Source of the DNA: Pseudomonas sp. GM48
Lineage (GTDB): Bacteria > Pseudomonadota > Gammaproteobacteria > Pseudomonadales > Pseudomonadaceae
Direction: 5' to 3'
DNA length: 64,000 nt
Assembly: GCF_000282335.1 (NCBI RefSeq)
Contig: NZ_AKJM01000134.1
Span: 1 to 64,000 of the forward strand
Shown here: piece by piece, positions 8,144 to 16,614 of the stretch
Numbering within the stretch: position 1 is the stretch's first letter
Layout: every line of letters starts with the position of its first letter
Notes under the pieces: generated by a model
The model's database searches: none
What the model was told of the DNA's origin: nothing
Seen by the model: only the letters and a program-made list of their open reading frames with translations
Program-made: the position numbers and the translations under genes

Positions 8144-9154
8144 TTACTTGCCGGGTTCTTGATCGACGGATTGCTCTGCAACTGCAATGGCATGCTGGAA
8201 ACTTTCAAGAAATACGGTTTCTGCATGGGTCATTTTTTGCTCGCGGTTCCACAGCAAGTGAATGTCCACATCGGAGACACCGTCCCTGGGCGGCAGGCGC
8301 CAGAGCATGCCGTTGTACAGGTCAACATCGAGCAGGTGCTCCGGCAAACAGCCGATACCAAATCCTGCGATCACCAACCTGCGGATTTCTTCAAAGTTTG
8401 ATGACGAAGCGACGATCTTGCCGGTGAAGCCCTGTTGGTCACGAAACACGGTAAGCGGCGAAAGATTGCCGCCAATCTGGTCGCTCGTGAAGCTGACAAA
8501 ATTTTCCCCTTGCAGCTCAGCCAGATCGAGGCCCCGTACGCCAAAAAAGCGATGCCGTTTTCCGCAAAAGAAGGCATATCGCTGACGTATCAGACAACGT
8601 TGCTCAAGCTTGGGTTGAGCGATACGACATAAACCGACACCAACGGTGGCGGTCTTCTGCATCAGCGAACTGAGAATGTCGGAGCTGCGCAGAACCTCTA
8701 TTTCCAACTCCACACGCGGATGATTGAGATGAAAATTCGCGAGAAAATCATCATAGACCGTCGATTGCACCCGACTGATCGAGAGCAGACGCACCTTACC
8801 CACCACATCATCCTGGGGGCCTTCGATGGCCGAGCCGATGCGCGACACGTTGCCATACATCTCTTCGGCAATTCGCAGTATTTCTTCTCCTGCCTCAGTG
8901 AGATCGAAGCGTGGTCCCTTGCGCGAAATCAAGGCGCACTCCAACTGCTCTTCCAGCCGCTTGAGCGATTGGCTAACGGCCGATTGGGTGATGAACAACC
9001 GCGCCGCAGCACGGCTGATGCTCCCTTCCTGGCCAATCGCCAGATACGTGCGCAATAAATTCCAATCCAGACGATCGTTGAGGAAACGCCGCCCTCCCCA
9101 TCTAGCCTGCATCAGCTCTTCATTTGAGTTTTTGCTGCTCATCTTGATGTCCAT
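8144..9154 (-). CDS. LysR-family transcriptional regulator
   Basis: The 336-residue protein has a LysR helix-turn-helix (about residues 30-90, with GSISRAAARLFITQSAVSQSLKRLE) and a periplasmic-binding-like effector domain. The residues before LDWNLLRTY are a longer than usual leader, so the true start may be an internal ATG at 9142 or 9112. It is divergent from the aldolase operon starting at 9342 and is its likely activator. It lies 158 bp from the previous transporter operon, which has its own GntR regulator. Confidence 0.87.
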   Translation of the reverse strand: MDIKMSSKNSNEELMQARWGGRRFLNDRLDWNLLRTYLAIGQEGSISRAAARLFITQSAVSQSLKRLEEQLECALISRKGPRFDLTEAGEEILRIAEEMYGNVSRIGSAIEGPQDDVVGKVRLLSISRVQSTVYDDFLANFHLNHPRVELEIEVLRSSDILSSLMQKTATVGVGLCRIAQPKLEQRCLIRQRYAFFCGKRHRFFGVRGLDLAELQGENFVSFTSDQIGGNLSPLTVFRDQQGFTGKIVASSSNFEEIRRLVIAGFGIGCLPEHLLDVDLYNGMLWRLPPRDGVSDVDIHLLWNREQKMTHAETVFLESFQHAIAVAEQSVDQEPGK

Positions 9155-9184
9155 TATTAGCGTGGCTTAATCAGCGCTTAAGAA

Positions 9185-9200
9185 TTAGCAAATTGCTTAA
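9185..9200. promoter_or_regulatory. Candidate LysR binding site
   Basis: TTAGCAAATTGCTTAA is an imperfect AT-rich palindrome with T-N11-A character in the divergent promoter between the LysR gene and the aldolase operon. The assignment is by placement and symmetry only. Confidence 0.35.
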
Positions 9201-9341
9201 TTATAGAGGCTACGAGATAAAGCACGAAGGCGCCAGAGCTACGCGTCATCCAGGGCATTTCGGTGGGTGATGAATGGGGCGGCACCCTCTTGGCCAGCCA
9301 CCGTTACCGCAAACCAATTTGCGCATTAACAAGGAACTCAT

Positions 9342-10097
9342 ATGTACACACCCGACAACTTCGACCCCACCGAGTGGAAGGCACGCTGCGAGCTGGCCGC
9401 ACTGTATCGACTGGTTGCGTACTTTCGCATGACCGACCTGATCGACACCCACATCACCCTGCGCATTCCAGGCCCTGAACACCACTTCCTGATCAACCGC
9501 TACGGCGTGATCTTCGATCGCATGAAAGCCAGCGACCTGGTGCGCATAGACCAGTACGGTCAGGTGGTGGGCGGTGCGAACGAGCGTACTCGTGTCAATG
9601 CCGCAGGCTTCGTGATTCATTCGGCGATCCACATGGCCCGCCCGGATCTCAACTGCGTGGTGCATACCCATACCGCAGCCGGTATGGCCGTCGCCGCCCA
9701 GGAGCAAGGCTTGCTGCCGATCAGCCAGCATGCGCTGAAGTTCTACGGCAAATTGGCTTATCACACCTATGAAGGCATTGCGCTGTCGCTGGCCGAGCGT
9801 GAACGACTGGTCGCCGACCTGGGGCCACACAAGGCCATGATCCTGCGTAACCATGGCCTGCTGGCAGCCGGAGGCAACGTGGCTGAAGCCTTCCACGAAA
9901 TCCACTTCCTGGAGCGCGCCTGCCAGGCGCAGGTCGCGGCGCTGGCCGGTGGCAGCCAGTTGGTCTACCCCAGCGAAGAAGTCTGCCAACACACTGCAGA
10001 ACAGTTCGGCCGCGACGAAGCCGAGGAGATCATGGGCCTGAGCTGGAATGCCGCCTTGACCTTGATTGAAGACCAGCGCGAGTCCTATTGCTCATGA
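9342..10097 (+). CDS. Class II aldolase/adducin family protein
   Basis: The 251-residue cytosolic protein carries the zinc-binding histidines of the class II aldolase fold: H108 and H110 in VVHTHTAAG and H171 in ILRNHGLLAAG. It has the usual KYG-like start of the fold at LYRLVAYFRMTDLIDTHITLR. Members cleave sugar phosphates or decarboxylate/isomerise hydroxy-keto acids; substrate cannot be assigned. AAGGA lies six bases before the ATG. It is the first gene of the 9342-16265 operon and overlaps the next gene by four bases. Confidence 0.85.
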   Translation: MYTPDNFDPTEWKARCELAALYRLVAYFRMTDLIDTHITLRIPGPEHHFLINRYGVIFDRMKASDLVRIDQYGQVVGGANERTRVNAAGFVIHSAIHMARPDLNCVVHTHTAAGMAVAAQEQGLLPISQHALKFYGKLAYHTYEGIALSLAERERLVADLGPHKAMILRNHGLLAAGGNVAEAFHEIHFLERACQAQVAALAGGSQLVYPSEEVCQHTAEQFGRDEAEEIMGLSWNAALTLIEDQRESYCS

Positions 10098-11023
10098 ACA
10101 CGATCGTACTGCTGTCGCGCGACAGCATCCTGCTCGGCCAGCTCCAGGCGGCCTTTGCCCGTCAGGCGCCGGACATACGGGTGGTACTGGCCGATGACCC
10201 GGTCGCCAGTGAAGCACAAGTCGCCGCATGTTGGTTCCCGCCGGCCAACAGTTTGGGCGCGCTGCCCAATCTGCAACTGGTGCATTCGGTCGCCGCGGGT
10301 GTCGATCATTTGCACACTGATCCCAGCTGCCCGAATTTGACCGTGTGCCGAGTGGTCGATCCCGCGCACCGCCAAGGCATGACCGAGTACGTACGCTGGG
10401 CGGTGATTCACTATCACCGGCGTTTCGATCAGGTCTTGCAGCAACAACCTGACCAGCACTGGCAGCGCCCGATACAGATTCAGGCCAAGGACTTCAAGGT
10501 TGGTGTGATGGGCCTGGGTTCGCTGGGCGCAGCCATTGCCGAAGACCTGGCCAGTGCCGGCTACAGCGTCCGCGGCTGGGCGCGCAGTGTCAAAAACATA
10601 CCCAACGTGGTCTGCCACAGCGGCGATCGGGAGTTCAGCGGCTTTCTCCAAGGCCTCGATCTATTGATCAACCTGCTGCCGTTGACCCCGGCTACCCAGG
10701 GCATTCTCTGCACTGAAACCTTCGAGGCCCTGGCGCCTGGTGCGGTGATCGTCAACTGCGGTCGCGGTCAGCACGTACGCATTGACGATCTACAACAGGC
10801 ATTGAGCAGCGGTCAGCTGCGCGGCGCTGTGCTCGACGTCTTCGAGCATGAACCCCTACCGGTCGATGATCGCCTGTGGTGTATGCCCGGGGTAATCGTT
10901 ACGCCACACATGGCCTCGGCGGCGTCCCACGACTGCATTGCCAGCCAGATCGCCGAAAACGCGCGCCGGCTGGCGCGAGGCGAACCCCTGAACAACCTGG
11001 TCGATACGTCCCTGGGCTATTAA
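10094..11023 (+). CDS. D-isomer-specific 2-hydroxyacid dehydrogenase (GhrA-like)
   Basis: The 309-residue NAD(P)-dependent enzyme has the dinucleotide motif GVMGLGSLGAAIAEDL (about 138-153), the catalytic Arg in NCGRGQHV (R224), the acid in FEHEPLP, and the catalytic His in TPHMASAAS (H272). The layout is that of the glyoxylate/hydroxypyruvate reductase A group. The ATG at 10094 overlaps the aldolase stop (ATGA); a TTG two codons earlier is less likely. It would reduce a 2-oxo acid produced in the same pathway, or the reverse. Confidence 0.87.
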   Translation: MNTIVLLSRDSILLGQLQAAFARQAPDIRVVLADDPVASEAQVAACWFPPANSLGALPNLQLVHSVAAGVDHLHTDPSCPNLTVCRVVDPAHRQGMTEYVRWAVIHYHRRFDQVLQQQPDQHWQRPIQIQAKDFKVGVMGLGSLGAAIAEDLASAGYSVRGWARSVKNIPNVVCHSGDREFSGFLQGLDLLINLLPLTPATQGILCTETFEALAPGAVIVNCGRGQHVRIDDLQQALSSGQLRGAVLDVFEHEPLPVDDRLWCMPGVIVTPHMASAASHDCIASQIAENARRLARGEPLNNLVDTSLGY

Positions 11024-11042
11024 GACACGCGACAAGAGGTGA

Positions 11043-12284
11043 ATGATGAAAGTATCCAAGGTCAACGGTGAGCGCCTGTGGAGCAGCCTGATGGACATGG
11101 CCAAAGTTGGTGCCACCGAGCGCGGTGGCAACTGTCGCCTGGCCCTTTCCAGGGAAGACCTGGCCGGTCGCGAGTTGTTCATGGGCTGGTGCCGTGAGGC
11201 CGGCCTGAGTATCGCGTTCGACGCCATTGGCAACCTTTTCGCCCGCCGCGAAGGCCAGGACAACAGCCTGCCGCCAATCGTCATGGGCAGCCACTTGGAC
11301 ACCCAGCCAAAAGGTGGCCGCTTCGATGGTATCTACGGCGTGCTGAGCGGACTGGAAGTGGTGCGTTGCCTGAATGAACAAGGCATCGAAACCCGCCGGC
11401 CCATCGAAATTGCCGTGTGGACCAACGAGGAAGGTGCGCGCTTTACTCCGGCCATGTTCGGCTCGGCGGTGTTCACTGGCATTCTGCCGTTGCAAACGGC
11501 ATTGGATGCCCGTGATGCCAATGGCATCAGCGTCGCTGAGGCCCTGACCGATATAGGCCAGAGTGGTGAACTGCCCCTGCAGCGAGCCTTCGATTCTTAC
11601 TTCGAAGCCCATATCGAACAAGGCCCAATCCTGGAAGACAACGGCCTGCCGGTGGGTGTCGTCACCGGTGGCCAGGCGATCTGCTGGCTGGATGTACAGG
11701 TTGGCGGTGTCAGTGCCCACGCCGGCACCACACCCATGCCGTTGCGCAAGGATGCCCTGTTCGGCGTCGCGGAAATGGCCAGCGTGCTGGAATCCATCGC
11801 CAGAGACTTCGCGCCCAAGGGGCTGGTCACAGTGGGCCAGCTGGAGATAGCCAAGTCATCGCGCAATACCATCCCTGGCCGGATCAACTTTACTGTCGAC
11901 CTGCGCCACCACGAAGACCAGCAGATTGCCGCAATGGAGCAAGCCGTATACGAGCGTTTGCAAATCGTGGCTGACAAGCGCGGTTTGAGTCTGGCGATCA
12001 GTCGTCACTGGCTCAGCCCCGCGACACCCTTCGATGCCGATTGCGTGGCTGCCGTGCGTTCGGCAGTCCAGTTGCTGGGTTACCCCCATCAAGACATCGT
12101 CAGCGGTGCCGGGCATGACGCCATCCACCTCGCCAGGCATTGCCCGACCACGATGGTTTTCATTCCCTGTGTCGGTGGCCTGAGCCACAACGAAGCCGAA
12201 GACGCCTTGCCTGACGATGTCCGCATGGGCTGCGACGTATTGCTCAATGCGGTACTGCAGCGAGCTCGGCATCTGAGCGACTGA
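11043..12284 (+). CDS. M20-family Zn-dependent amidohydrolase (allantoate/N-carbamoyl amino acid hydrolase type)
   Basis: The 413-residue enzyme has the di-metal ligands of the hydantoinase/carbamoylase M20 group: H84 (GSHLDTQPKGG), D95 (RFDGIYGVLSGLE), the acidic pair in WTNEEGARF (129-130), the His of FEAHIEQGP and a late His in GAGHDAIHLA. Members remove carbamoyl or ureido groups from N-carbamoyl-amino acids, allantoate or ureidoglycolate. AGAGGTG precedes the ATG pair at 11043. In this operon it probably opens the imported amide or ureido compound. Confidence 0.87.
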   Translation: MMKVSKVNGERLWSSLMDMAKVGATERGGNCRLALSREDLAGRELFMGWCREAGLSIAFDAIGNLFARREGQDNSLPPIVMGSHLDTQPKGGRFDGIYGVLSGLEVVRCLNEQGIETRRPIEIAVWTNEEGARFTPAMFGSAVFTGILPLQTALDARDANGISVAEALTDIGQSGELPLQRAFDSYFEAHIEQGPILEDNGLPVGVVTGGQAICWLDVQVGGVSAHAGTTPMPLRKDALFGVAEMASVLESIARDFAPKGLVTVGQLEIAKSSRNTIPGRINFTVDLRHHEDQQIAAMEQAVYERLQIVADKRGLSLAISRHWLSPATPFDADCVAAVRSAVQLLGYPHQDIVSGAGHDAIHLARHCPTTMVFIPCVGGLSHNEAEDALPDDVRMGCDVLLNAVLQRARHLSD

Positions 12285-12303
12285 TTATGTAAGCAACACC
12301 GAA

Positions 12304-12338
12304 CCTCTGAGGTCGCGTCATCCACACGACCTCGGAGG
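12304..12338. other. Intercistronic hairpin
   Basis: A 12-bp inverted repeat (12304-12315 with 12327-12338, one G-U pair) follows the amidohydrolase gene. There is no T-run, so it is more likely an mRNA stabiliser or processing site than a terminator. The rest of 12285-12460 shows nothing recognisable. Confidence 0.4.
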
Positions 12339-12460
12339 CAGGACCCGCTTGTGCCTGAAAAACAATAAAACCGATCTCGAGCTACAGCATCACCGTTACT
12401 CACACTGCCAACCAATAAATCAATCCACTGAGCCCGACGCTCAACTTGGAGAAAAAAGGC

Positions 12461-13789
12461 ATGAACAGCTCCGCGTGCATCCAGACCGCTACCCTGACGG
12501 TCGAACCCAGCGTCAACATGAAAAAAGTCGCCGTCGCCAGCGTCATTGGCACCACGGTGGAATGGTACGACCTGTTTGTTTTCGCCACGGCTTCGGCACT
12601 GGTGTTCAACAAGATCTTCTTTCCGGCGTTCGATGCCTTGATCGGCACCCTTCTGGCGTTCGGCACCTTTGCTTCGGCTTATGGTGCGCGCATCGTCGGA
12701 GCTGCCTTGTTCGGCCACTATGGCGACAAGCTTGGGCGCAAATCGATGCTGCTGATTTCGCTATTGACCATGGGCGCGGCAACCTTTGCCATCGGTCTGT
12801 TACCGGATTACGCCAGCATTGGCATCTGGGCACCGATCCTGCTGTTGACCCTGCGGATCATTCAAGGCCTGGCCCTGGGCGGTGAATGGGGTGGTGCGGT
12901 GTTGATGGCCGTCGAGCATGCCCCCGCCAACCAGCGTGGCTTGTATGGCTCATGGGTACAGATCGGCGTACCGGCCGGTACCATGATTGCCAACCTGGCC
13001 TTCCTCGCGATCGCCTGGCTGCTGCCCGCTGAAGACATGCTTGCCTGGGGCTGGCGCATCCCGTTCCTGGCCAGCGTGCTGCTGATTGCCGTGGGCCTGT
13101 ACATCCGCCTCAACATCACCGAAACCCCTGCGTTCCACAAGGCCAAAACCTGCGAGCCGCAAATCAAGCTGCCGCTGGCCGAAGTCTTCAGCAAATACTG
13201 GAAGCAAGTCCTGCTCGGCGGCGTGGCAACCATGTCGACCGGCGCATCTTTCAACATCATTGTCGCCTTTGGCCTGACCTATGGAACCCAGACCCTGGGC
13301 TTCAGCCGCACCATCATGCTCAGCGTGGTACTGGCCTCCTGCGCGCTGTGCATCGTGCTCTTGCCAGCCTTCGGCGCACTGTCCGACCGCTTCGGCCGCA
13401 AGCCGGTGATCATCGCCGGTATCGTCGGTGAAGCGCTGGTCGCTTTCCCGATGTTCTGGCTGATGGATACTCGCGAGCTGCCACTGGTGTTTCTCGGCTA
13501 TGGCCTGTTGATGACCGCGTTCGCCGCCAACTACGGGCCCATCGCAACCTTCCTCGCCGAACTGTTCGGCACCCGTGTGCGTTATTCCGGCCTATCGGTG
13601 GCTTACATGCTTTCCGGGCTGCTGGGCAGCGCGGCCACGCCTATCGTGACCACGGCCCTGCTGGCGATGACCGGCAAAGGCTCGTCAGTGGCCTGGTACC
13701 TGGTCGGCTCTGCGGTCATCTCCCTGATTGCCCTGCTGCTGCTGACCGAAACCTTCAAGCGCGACTTGAGCGCTGGGCGGGCTGAATAG
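12461..13789 (+). CDS. MFS metabolite:H+ symporter (MHS family)
   Basis: The 442-residue inner-membrane protein has about 12 hydrophobic helices. It starts with VGT-like helix 1 GTTVEWYDLFVFATASALVF, typical of the MHS group (ShiA, ProP, KgtP, citrate carriers), and has the MFS loop 2-3 motif YGDKLGRKSML and the later DRFGRKPVI copy. I place the start at ATG 12461 after GGAGAAAAAAGG. It probably brings the operon's carboxylate or amide substrate across the inner membrane, partnered with the following outer-membrane porin. Confidence 0.9.
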   Translation: MNSSACIQTATLTVEPSVNMKKVAVASVIGTTVEWYDLFVFATASALVFNKIFFPAFDALIGTLLAFGTFASAYGARIVGAALFGHYGDKLGRKSMLLISLLTMGAATFAIGLLPDYASIGIWAPILLLTLRIIQGLALGGEWGGAVLMAVEHAPANQRGLYGSWVQIGVPAGTMIANLAFLAIAWLLPAEDMLAWGWRIPFLASVLLIAVGLYIRLNITETPAFHKAKTCEPQIKLPLAEVFSKYWKQVLLGGVATMSTGASFNIIVAFGLTYGTQTLGFSRTIMLSVVLASCALCIVLLPAFGALSDRFGRKPVIIAGIVGEALVAFPMFWLMDTRELPLVFLGYGLLMTAFAANYGPIATFLAELFGTRVRYSGLSVAYMLSGLLGSAATPIVTTALLAMTGKGSSVAWYLVGSAVISLIALLLLTETFKRDLSAGRAE

Positions 13790-13869
13790 CACCAAGTGAC
13801 CCACAACAAAAATAAATCCACCTGCACTTGATCCTGCTGCCATTCACGCACCCTCTGGATTCGTACACC

Positions 13870-15195
13870 ATGGAAAAAACCCTGCACCTTTTTGGCATGA
13901 GCGCCGGCGCTTGCCTTTTGACCCTGAGCCAGGTCGCTTCGGCTGATTTCATTAGCGACAGCAAGGCCACACTGGGCCTGCGTAACTTCTACTTCAACAA
14001 CGACTACCGCGACCGGCCCGGCAGTGCCGGTCAGAGCAAGACCGAGGAATGGGCGCAGGGGCTCATGCTCAATTACACCTCCGGTTTCACCGACGGCACC
14101 CTCGGGTTCGGCGTCGATGCGCTGGGGCTGGTGGGGCTGACACTGGACAGCGGCCAGGGCCGCCATCGCGGCAGCTCGATGATCCCGACTGATGGTGATG
14201 GCGCTGCCGATGAATGGAGCCGTCTGGGCATGACCGCCAAAGCCCGTTTGAACAAGACCGAAATGCGTTACGGCACGCTGACGCCCAAGCTGCCGATCCT
14301 GATAGCGAACGACGGTCGCCTGTTGCCACAGACCTTTGAAGGCGGCCAGATTACCAGCAGCGATCTCGACAAGCTGACCTTGACCGCCGGCCGTCTGGAG
14401 CACGCTACCGGGCGTGGTTCCAGTGATAGCACCGGGTTGGCGGTCAGCGGTGGGCGTCAGGAGAGCAACCGGTTTCTCTTCGCCGGTGCCGACTACAAAG
14501 TCACTAAAGACCTGATCGCACAGTATTACCTGGCCAATCTCGAGGACTACTACACCCAGCACTTTTTCGGACTGCAGCATGTGCTCGCACTGGGCGAAGG
14601 CCAGTCGTTGAAGACCGACCTGCGCTACTTCGATACATCTTCCGACGGCGCCAACAGCACGGCCAGCGGGCGGGCTGACGGTTTCCGGGTCGGTGGCTAT
14701 AGCCGAAACGGTGCCGGTGAAATCGACAACCGCACCTGGAGCGCCCTCTTCACCTACAGCCTTGGTGGCCACGCGTTGACCGGCGGTTACCAGAGCGTTT
14801 CCGACGGCAGCAACTTCGTCCAGCTCAACCAGGGATCCCTGGTGGACAAAGGGGCCGGTGGCGCAAGCCTGTATCTGTTCACCGACCGCATGCTCACCAG
14901 CTTCAACCGGGCCGGCGAACGCACCTGGTTCGGCCAGTACGCCTATGACTTCGCCGCCTCGGGCGTACCGGGCCTTCGCGCGTCGATGGTTTATCTCAAA
15001 GGCAGCCAGATCAAGACCACTTCTGGTAGCGATCAGCAGGAATGGGAGCGTGACCTGGCCCTGGATTACGTTATCCAGGACGGCACGTTCACAGGCCTGG
15101 GTTTCGGTTGGCGCTATGGCGTTCTGCACTCCGAAGCCGACGCCAATCAGGACCAGAACCGTCTGATCGTCAGCTACACCCTGGCATTGTTCTGA
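13870..15195 (+). CDS. OprD-family outer membrane porin
   Basis: The 441-residue protein has a signal peptide (MEKTLHLFGMSAGACLLTL, cleavage near VASA) and a beta-barrel of the Pseudomonas OprD family, with LGLRNFYFNNDYRD, EWAQGLMLNYTSGFTDGTLGFGVDALGL and a C-terminal SYTLALF ending in Phe. OprD porins pass specific small carboxylates or amino acids. The start is the ATG at 13870; an upstream in-frame TTG would spoil the signal peptide. It sits between the MFS symporter and RidA of the same operon. Confidence 0.92.
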   Translation: MEKTLHLFGMSAGACLLTLSQVASADFISDSKATLGLRNFYFNNDYRDRPGSAGQSKTEEWAQGLMLNYTSGFTDGTLGFGVDALGLVGLTLDSGQGRHRGSSMIPTDGDGAADEWSRLGMTAKARLNKTEMRYGTLTPKLPILIANDGRLLPQTFEGGQITSSDLDKLTLTAGRLEHATGRGSSDSTGLAVSGGRQESNRFLFAGADYKVTKDLIAQYYLANLEDYYTQHFFGLQHVLALGEGQSLKTDLRYFDTSSDGANSTASGRADGFRVGGYSRNGAGEIDNRTWSALFTYSLGGHALTGGYQSVSDGSNFVQLNQGSLVDKGAGGASLYLFTDRMLTSFNRAGERTWFGQYAYDFAASGVPGLRASMVYLKGSQIKTTSGSDQQEWERDLALDYVIQDGTFTGLGFGWRYGVLHSEADANQDQNRLIVSYTLALF

Positions 15196-15201
15196 TTCAC
15201 C

Positions 15202-15231
15202 GGCCCGCCGCCCATGCCGGGTCGGCGGGCC
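15202..15231 (+). terminator. Hairpin after oprD-like gene
   Basis: A GC-rich 9-bp stem (15202-15210 with 15223-15231) is followed by TCTATTCTC. The poor T-run suggests partial termination or 3' end protection before the ridA-rraA pair. Confidence 0.45.
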
Positions 15232-15254
15232 TCTATTCTCAGCGAGGTTCATAC

Positions 15255-15644
15255 ATGAAACGTATCCAGGCAGCACCCGGCACAATCGGTCCGGTCGGTC
15301 CTTACTCCCAGGCAGTGGTCAGCGGCCATCTGGTGTTCACTGCCGGTCAAATACCCGCCACAGGCGGACTGGACCAGCAACCCGAAGGCTTCGAAGAGCA
15401 AGTGCGCCAGACCTTGCGCAACCTGGAAGCCATCCTGATCGCGGCAGGCTCGGACTTCGATCACGTGATCAAGGTTAACGGCTATCTCACCGATCCTGCT
15501 CAACTGGAGCCCTTCAACCGGGTCTATACCGAGGTGCTCGGCCATGCGCCGCCGGCACGCACCACAGTCTGCGTGGCACTCTGGGGGGTGGCACTGGAAA
15601 TAGATTGCGTGGCCGAACTCATTGACTGCGCGCCGCAGAGGTAA
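15255..15644 (+). CDS. RidA family protein
   Basis: The 129-residue protein has the family motifs GPYSQAVVSGHLVFTAGQIP near the N-terminus, the binding Arg in PPARTTVCVA and the acidic residue in ALEIDCVAEL. It probably hydrolyses imine or enamine intermediates. It precedes the RraA-like gene by three bases and belongs to the 9342-16265 operon. It differs clearly from the other RidA at 4247. Confidence 0.88.
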   Translation: MKRIQAAPGTIGPVGPYSQAVVSGHLVFTAGQIPATGGLDQQPEGFEEQVRQTLRNLEAILIAAGSDFDHVIKVNGYLTDPAQLEPFNRVYTEVLGHAPPARTTVCVALWGVALEIDCVAELIDCAPQR

Positions 15645-15647
15645 GCC

Positions 15648-16265
15648 ATGAACGCCTCTACTCAATTGCTTGAAAAGCTCCATCAGGTCAGCTTCGCCAC
15701 CCTCGGGCATCTGCTCGAAGACGGCTTTGTCAGCACCGAGATTCGCTCCATGCTGAGCGCCGTCAAGGTGGTAGGTCGTGCCGTGACGCTGAGCGTCATC
15801 GATGCCGATGCCATTGCCGTCAACCGCGCCTTGGCAAGCCTGCAAGACGGCGACGTGCTGGTGATTGACATGAACGGTGATCGACGTCACGCCTGCGTCG
15901 GTACGGTCACCGCCTGTGCGGCTCAAGCGCGAGGCGCCAGAGCCATCGTGGTCGATGGCCTGGTGACCGATATCCTTGAACTGCGCGAAGCCGGACTGCC
16001 CATTTTCGCCCGCGGTACCAACCTGCTGACCACCAAGCTGCACGGCAACGCCGAGAGCCGCTTGAATGTCCCGGTCCAGTGCGGCGGGGTTCAGGTGAAC
16101 CCGGGTGATCTGGTGCTGGGTGACGATAACGGCTTACTGATACTCGACAGTCAGGCACTTGCCGCAGTCATCGACCAGGCACTGGCCAGTGATCGTGCAG
16201 AACCCGGTCTGCTGGATCGCCTTGAAGCCGGAGAGTCAATAGCATCCGTACTGCGTGTTCAGTGA
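15648..16265 (+). CDS. RraA-like/HMG-aldolase family protein lacking the usual Arg
   Basis: The 205-residue protein has the RraA/4-hydroxy-4-methyl-2-oxoglutarate aldolase fold, with GDVLVIDMNGD, the AQARGARAIVVDG helix-loop and GLPIFARG. The family's metal/substrate motif is normally DGxxRD; here residues 103-108 read DGLVTD, so the catalytic Arg is Thr (T107) while the Asp is kept. In characterised aldolases of this family that Arg binds the pyruvyl substrate, so this protein may have a different reaction or none. It ends the operon. Confidence 0.8.
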   Translation: MNASTQLLEKLHQVSFATLGHLLEDGFVSTEIRSMLSAVKVVGRAVTLSVIDADAIAVNRALASLQDGDVLVIDMNGDRRHACVGTVTACAAQARGARAIVVDGLVTDILELREAGLPIFARGTNLLTTKLHGNAESRLNVPVQCGGVQVNPGDLVLGDDNGLLILDSQALAAVIDQALASDRAEPGLLDRLEAGESIASVLRVQ

Positions 16266-16614
16266 TTGGTTGCTTGTAATGTAGCCAACGATTCCGGTGC
16301 CGCGAGTCAACATGGAGTGGGCACCTGGATCGGTCAGTGAGACCTGTTTATCCAGCGATTTGTTTCTCCGGCTGCTAGTTCTGTGTAACGCAGAAGCAGT
16401 GTACGACGGCTAAGGAGCGACGCGTATCTTCACGAACACCACGTTGGCACCAACAAAATCGACTAAACCCGCTGAACGATTTAGCCAATCTGTTGCGTCG
16501 ACCGGTTCAATCCACAACCATAAGCAGTCACTCAGCGACATTCAATAATGTGTGTGCTTTCCCGGGTGTTTAAGACCATATGCACTGGTAAATTAAGACT
16601 GCACGGTCATCGTC
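16266..16614. other. Intergenic region without recognisable genes
   Basis: This 349-bp stretch between the RraA-like gene and the DUF3422 gene (convergent) has no convincing ORF, terminator or repeat that I can identify. Base composition is more AT-rich than its neighbours, so a decayed insertion is possible. Confidence 0.5.

Noticed and set aside
13603..15285. 560-residue open frame on the minus strand opposite the OprD-family gene
   Set aside because: It is a shadow of a high-GC gene: the plus-strand frame has a signal peptide and porin motifs, and the minus frame has no ribosome site or recognisable domain.
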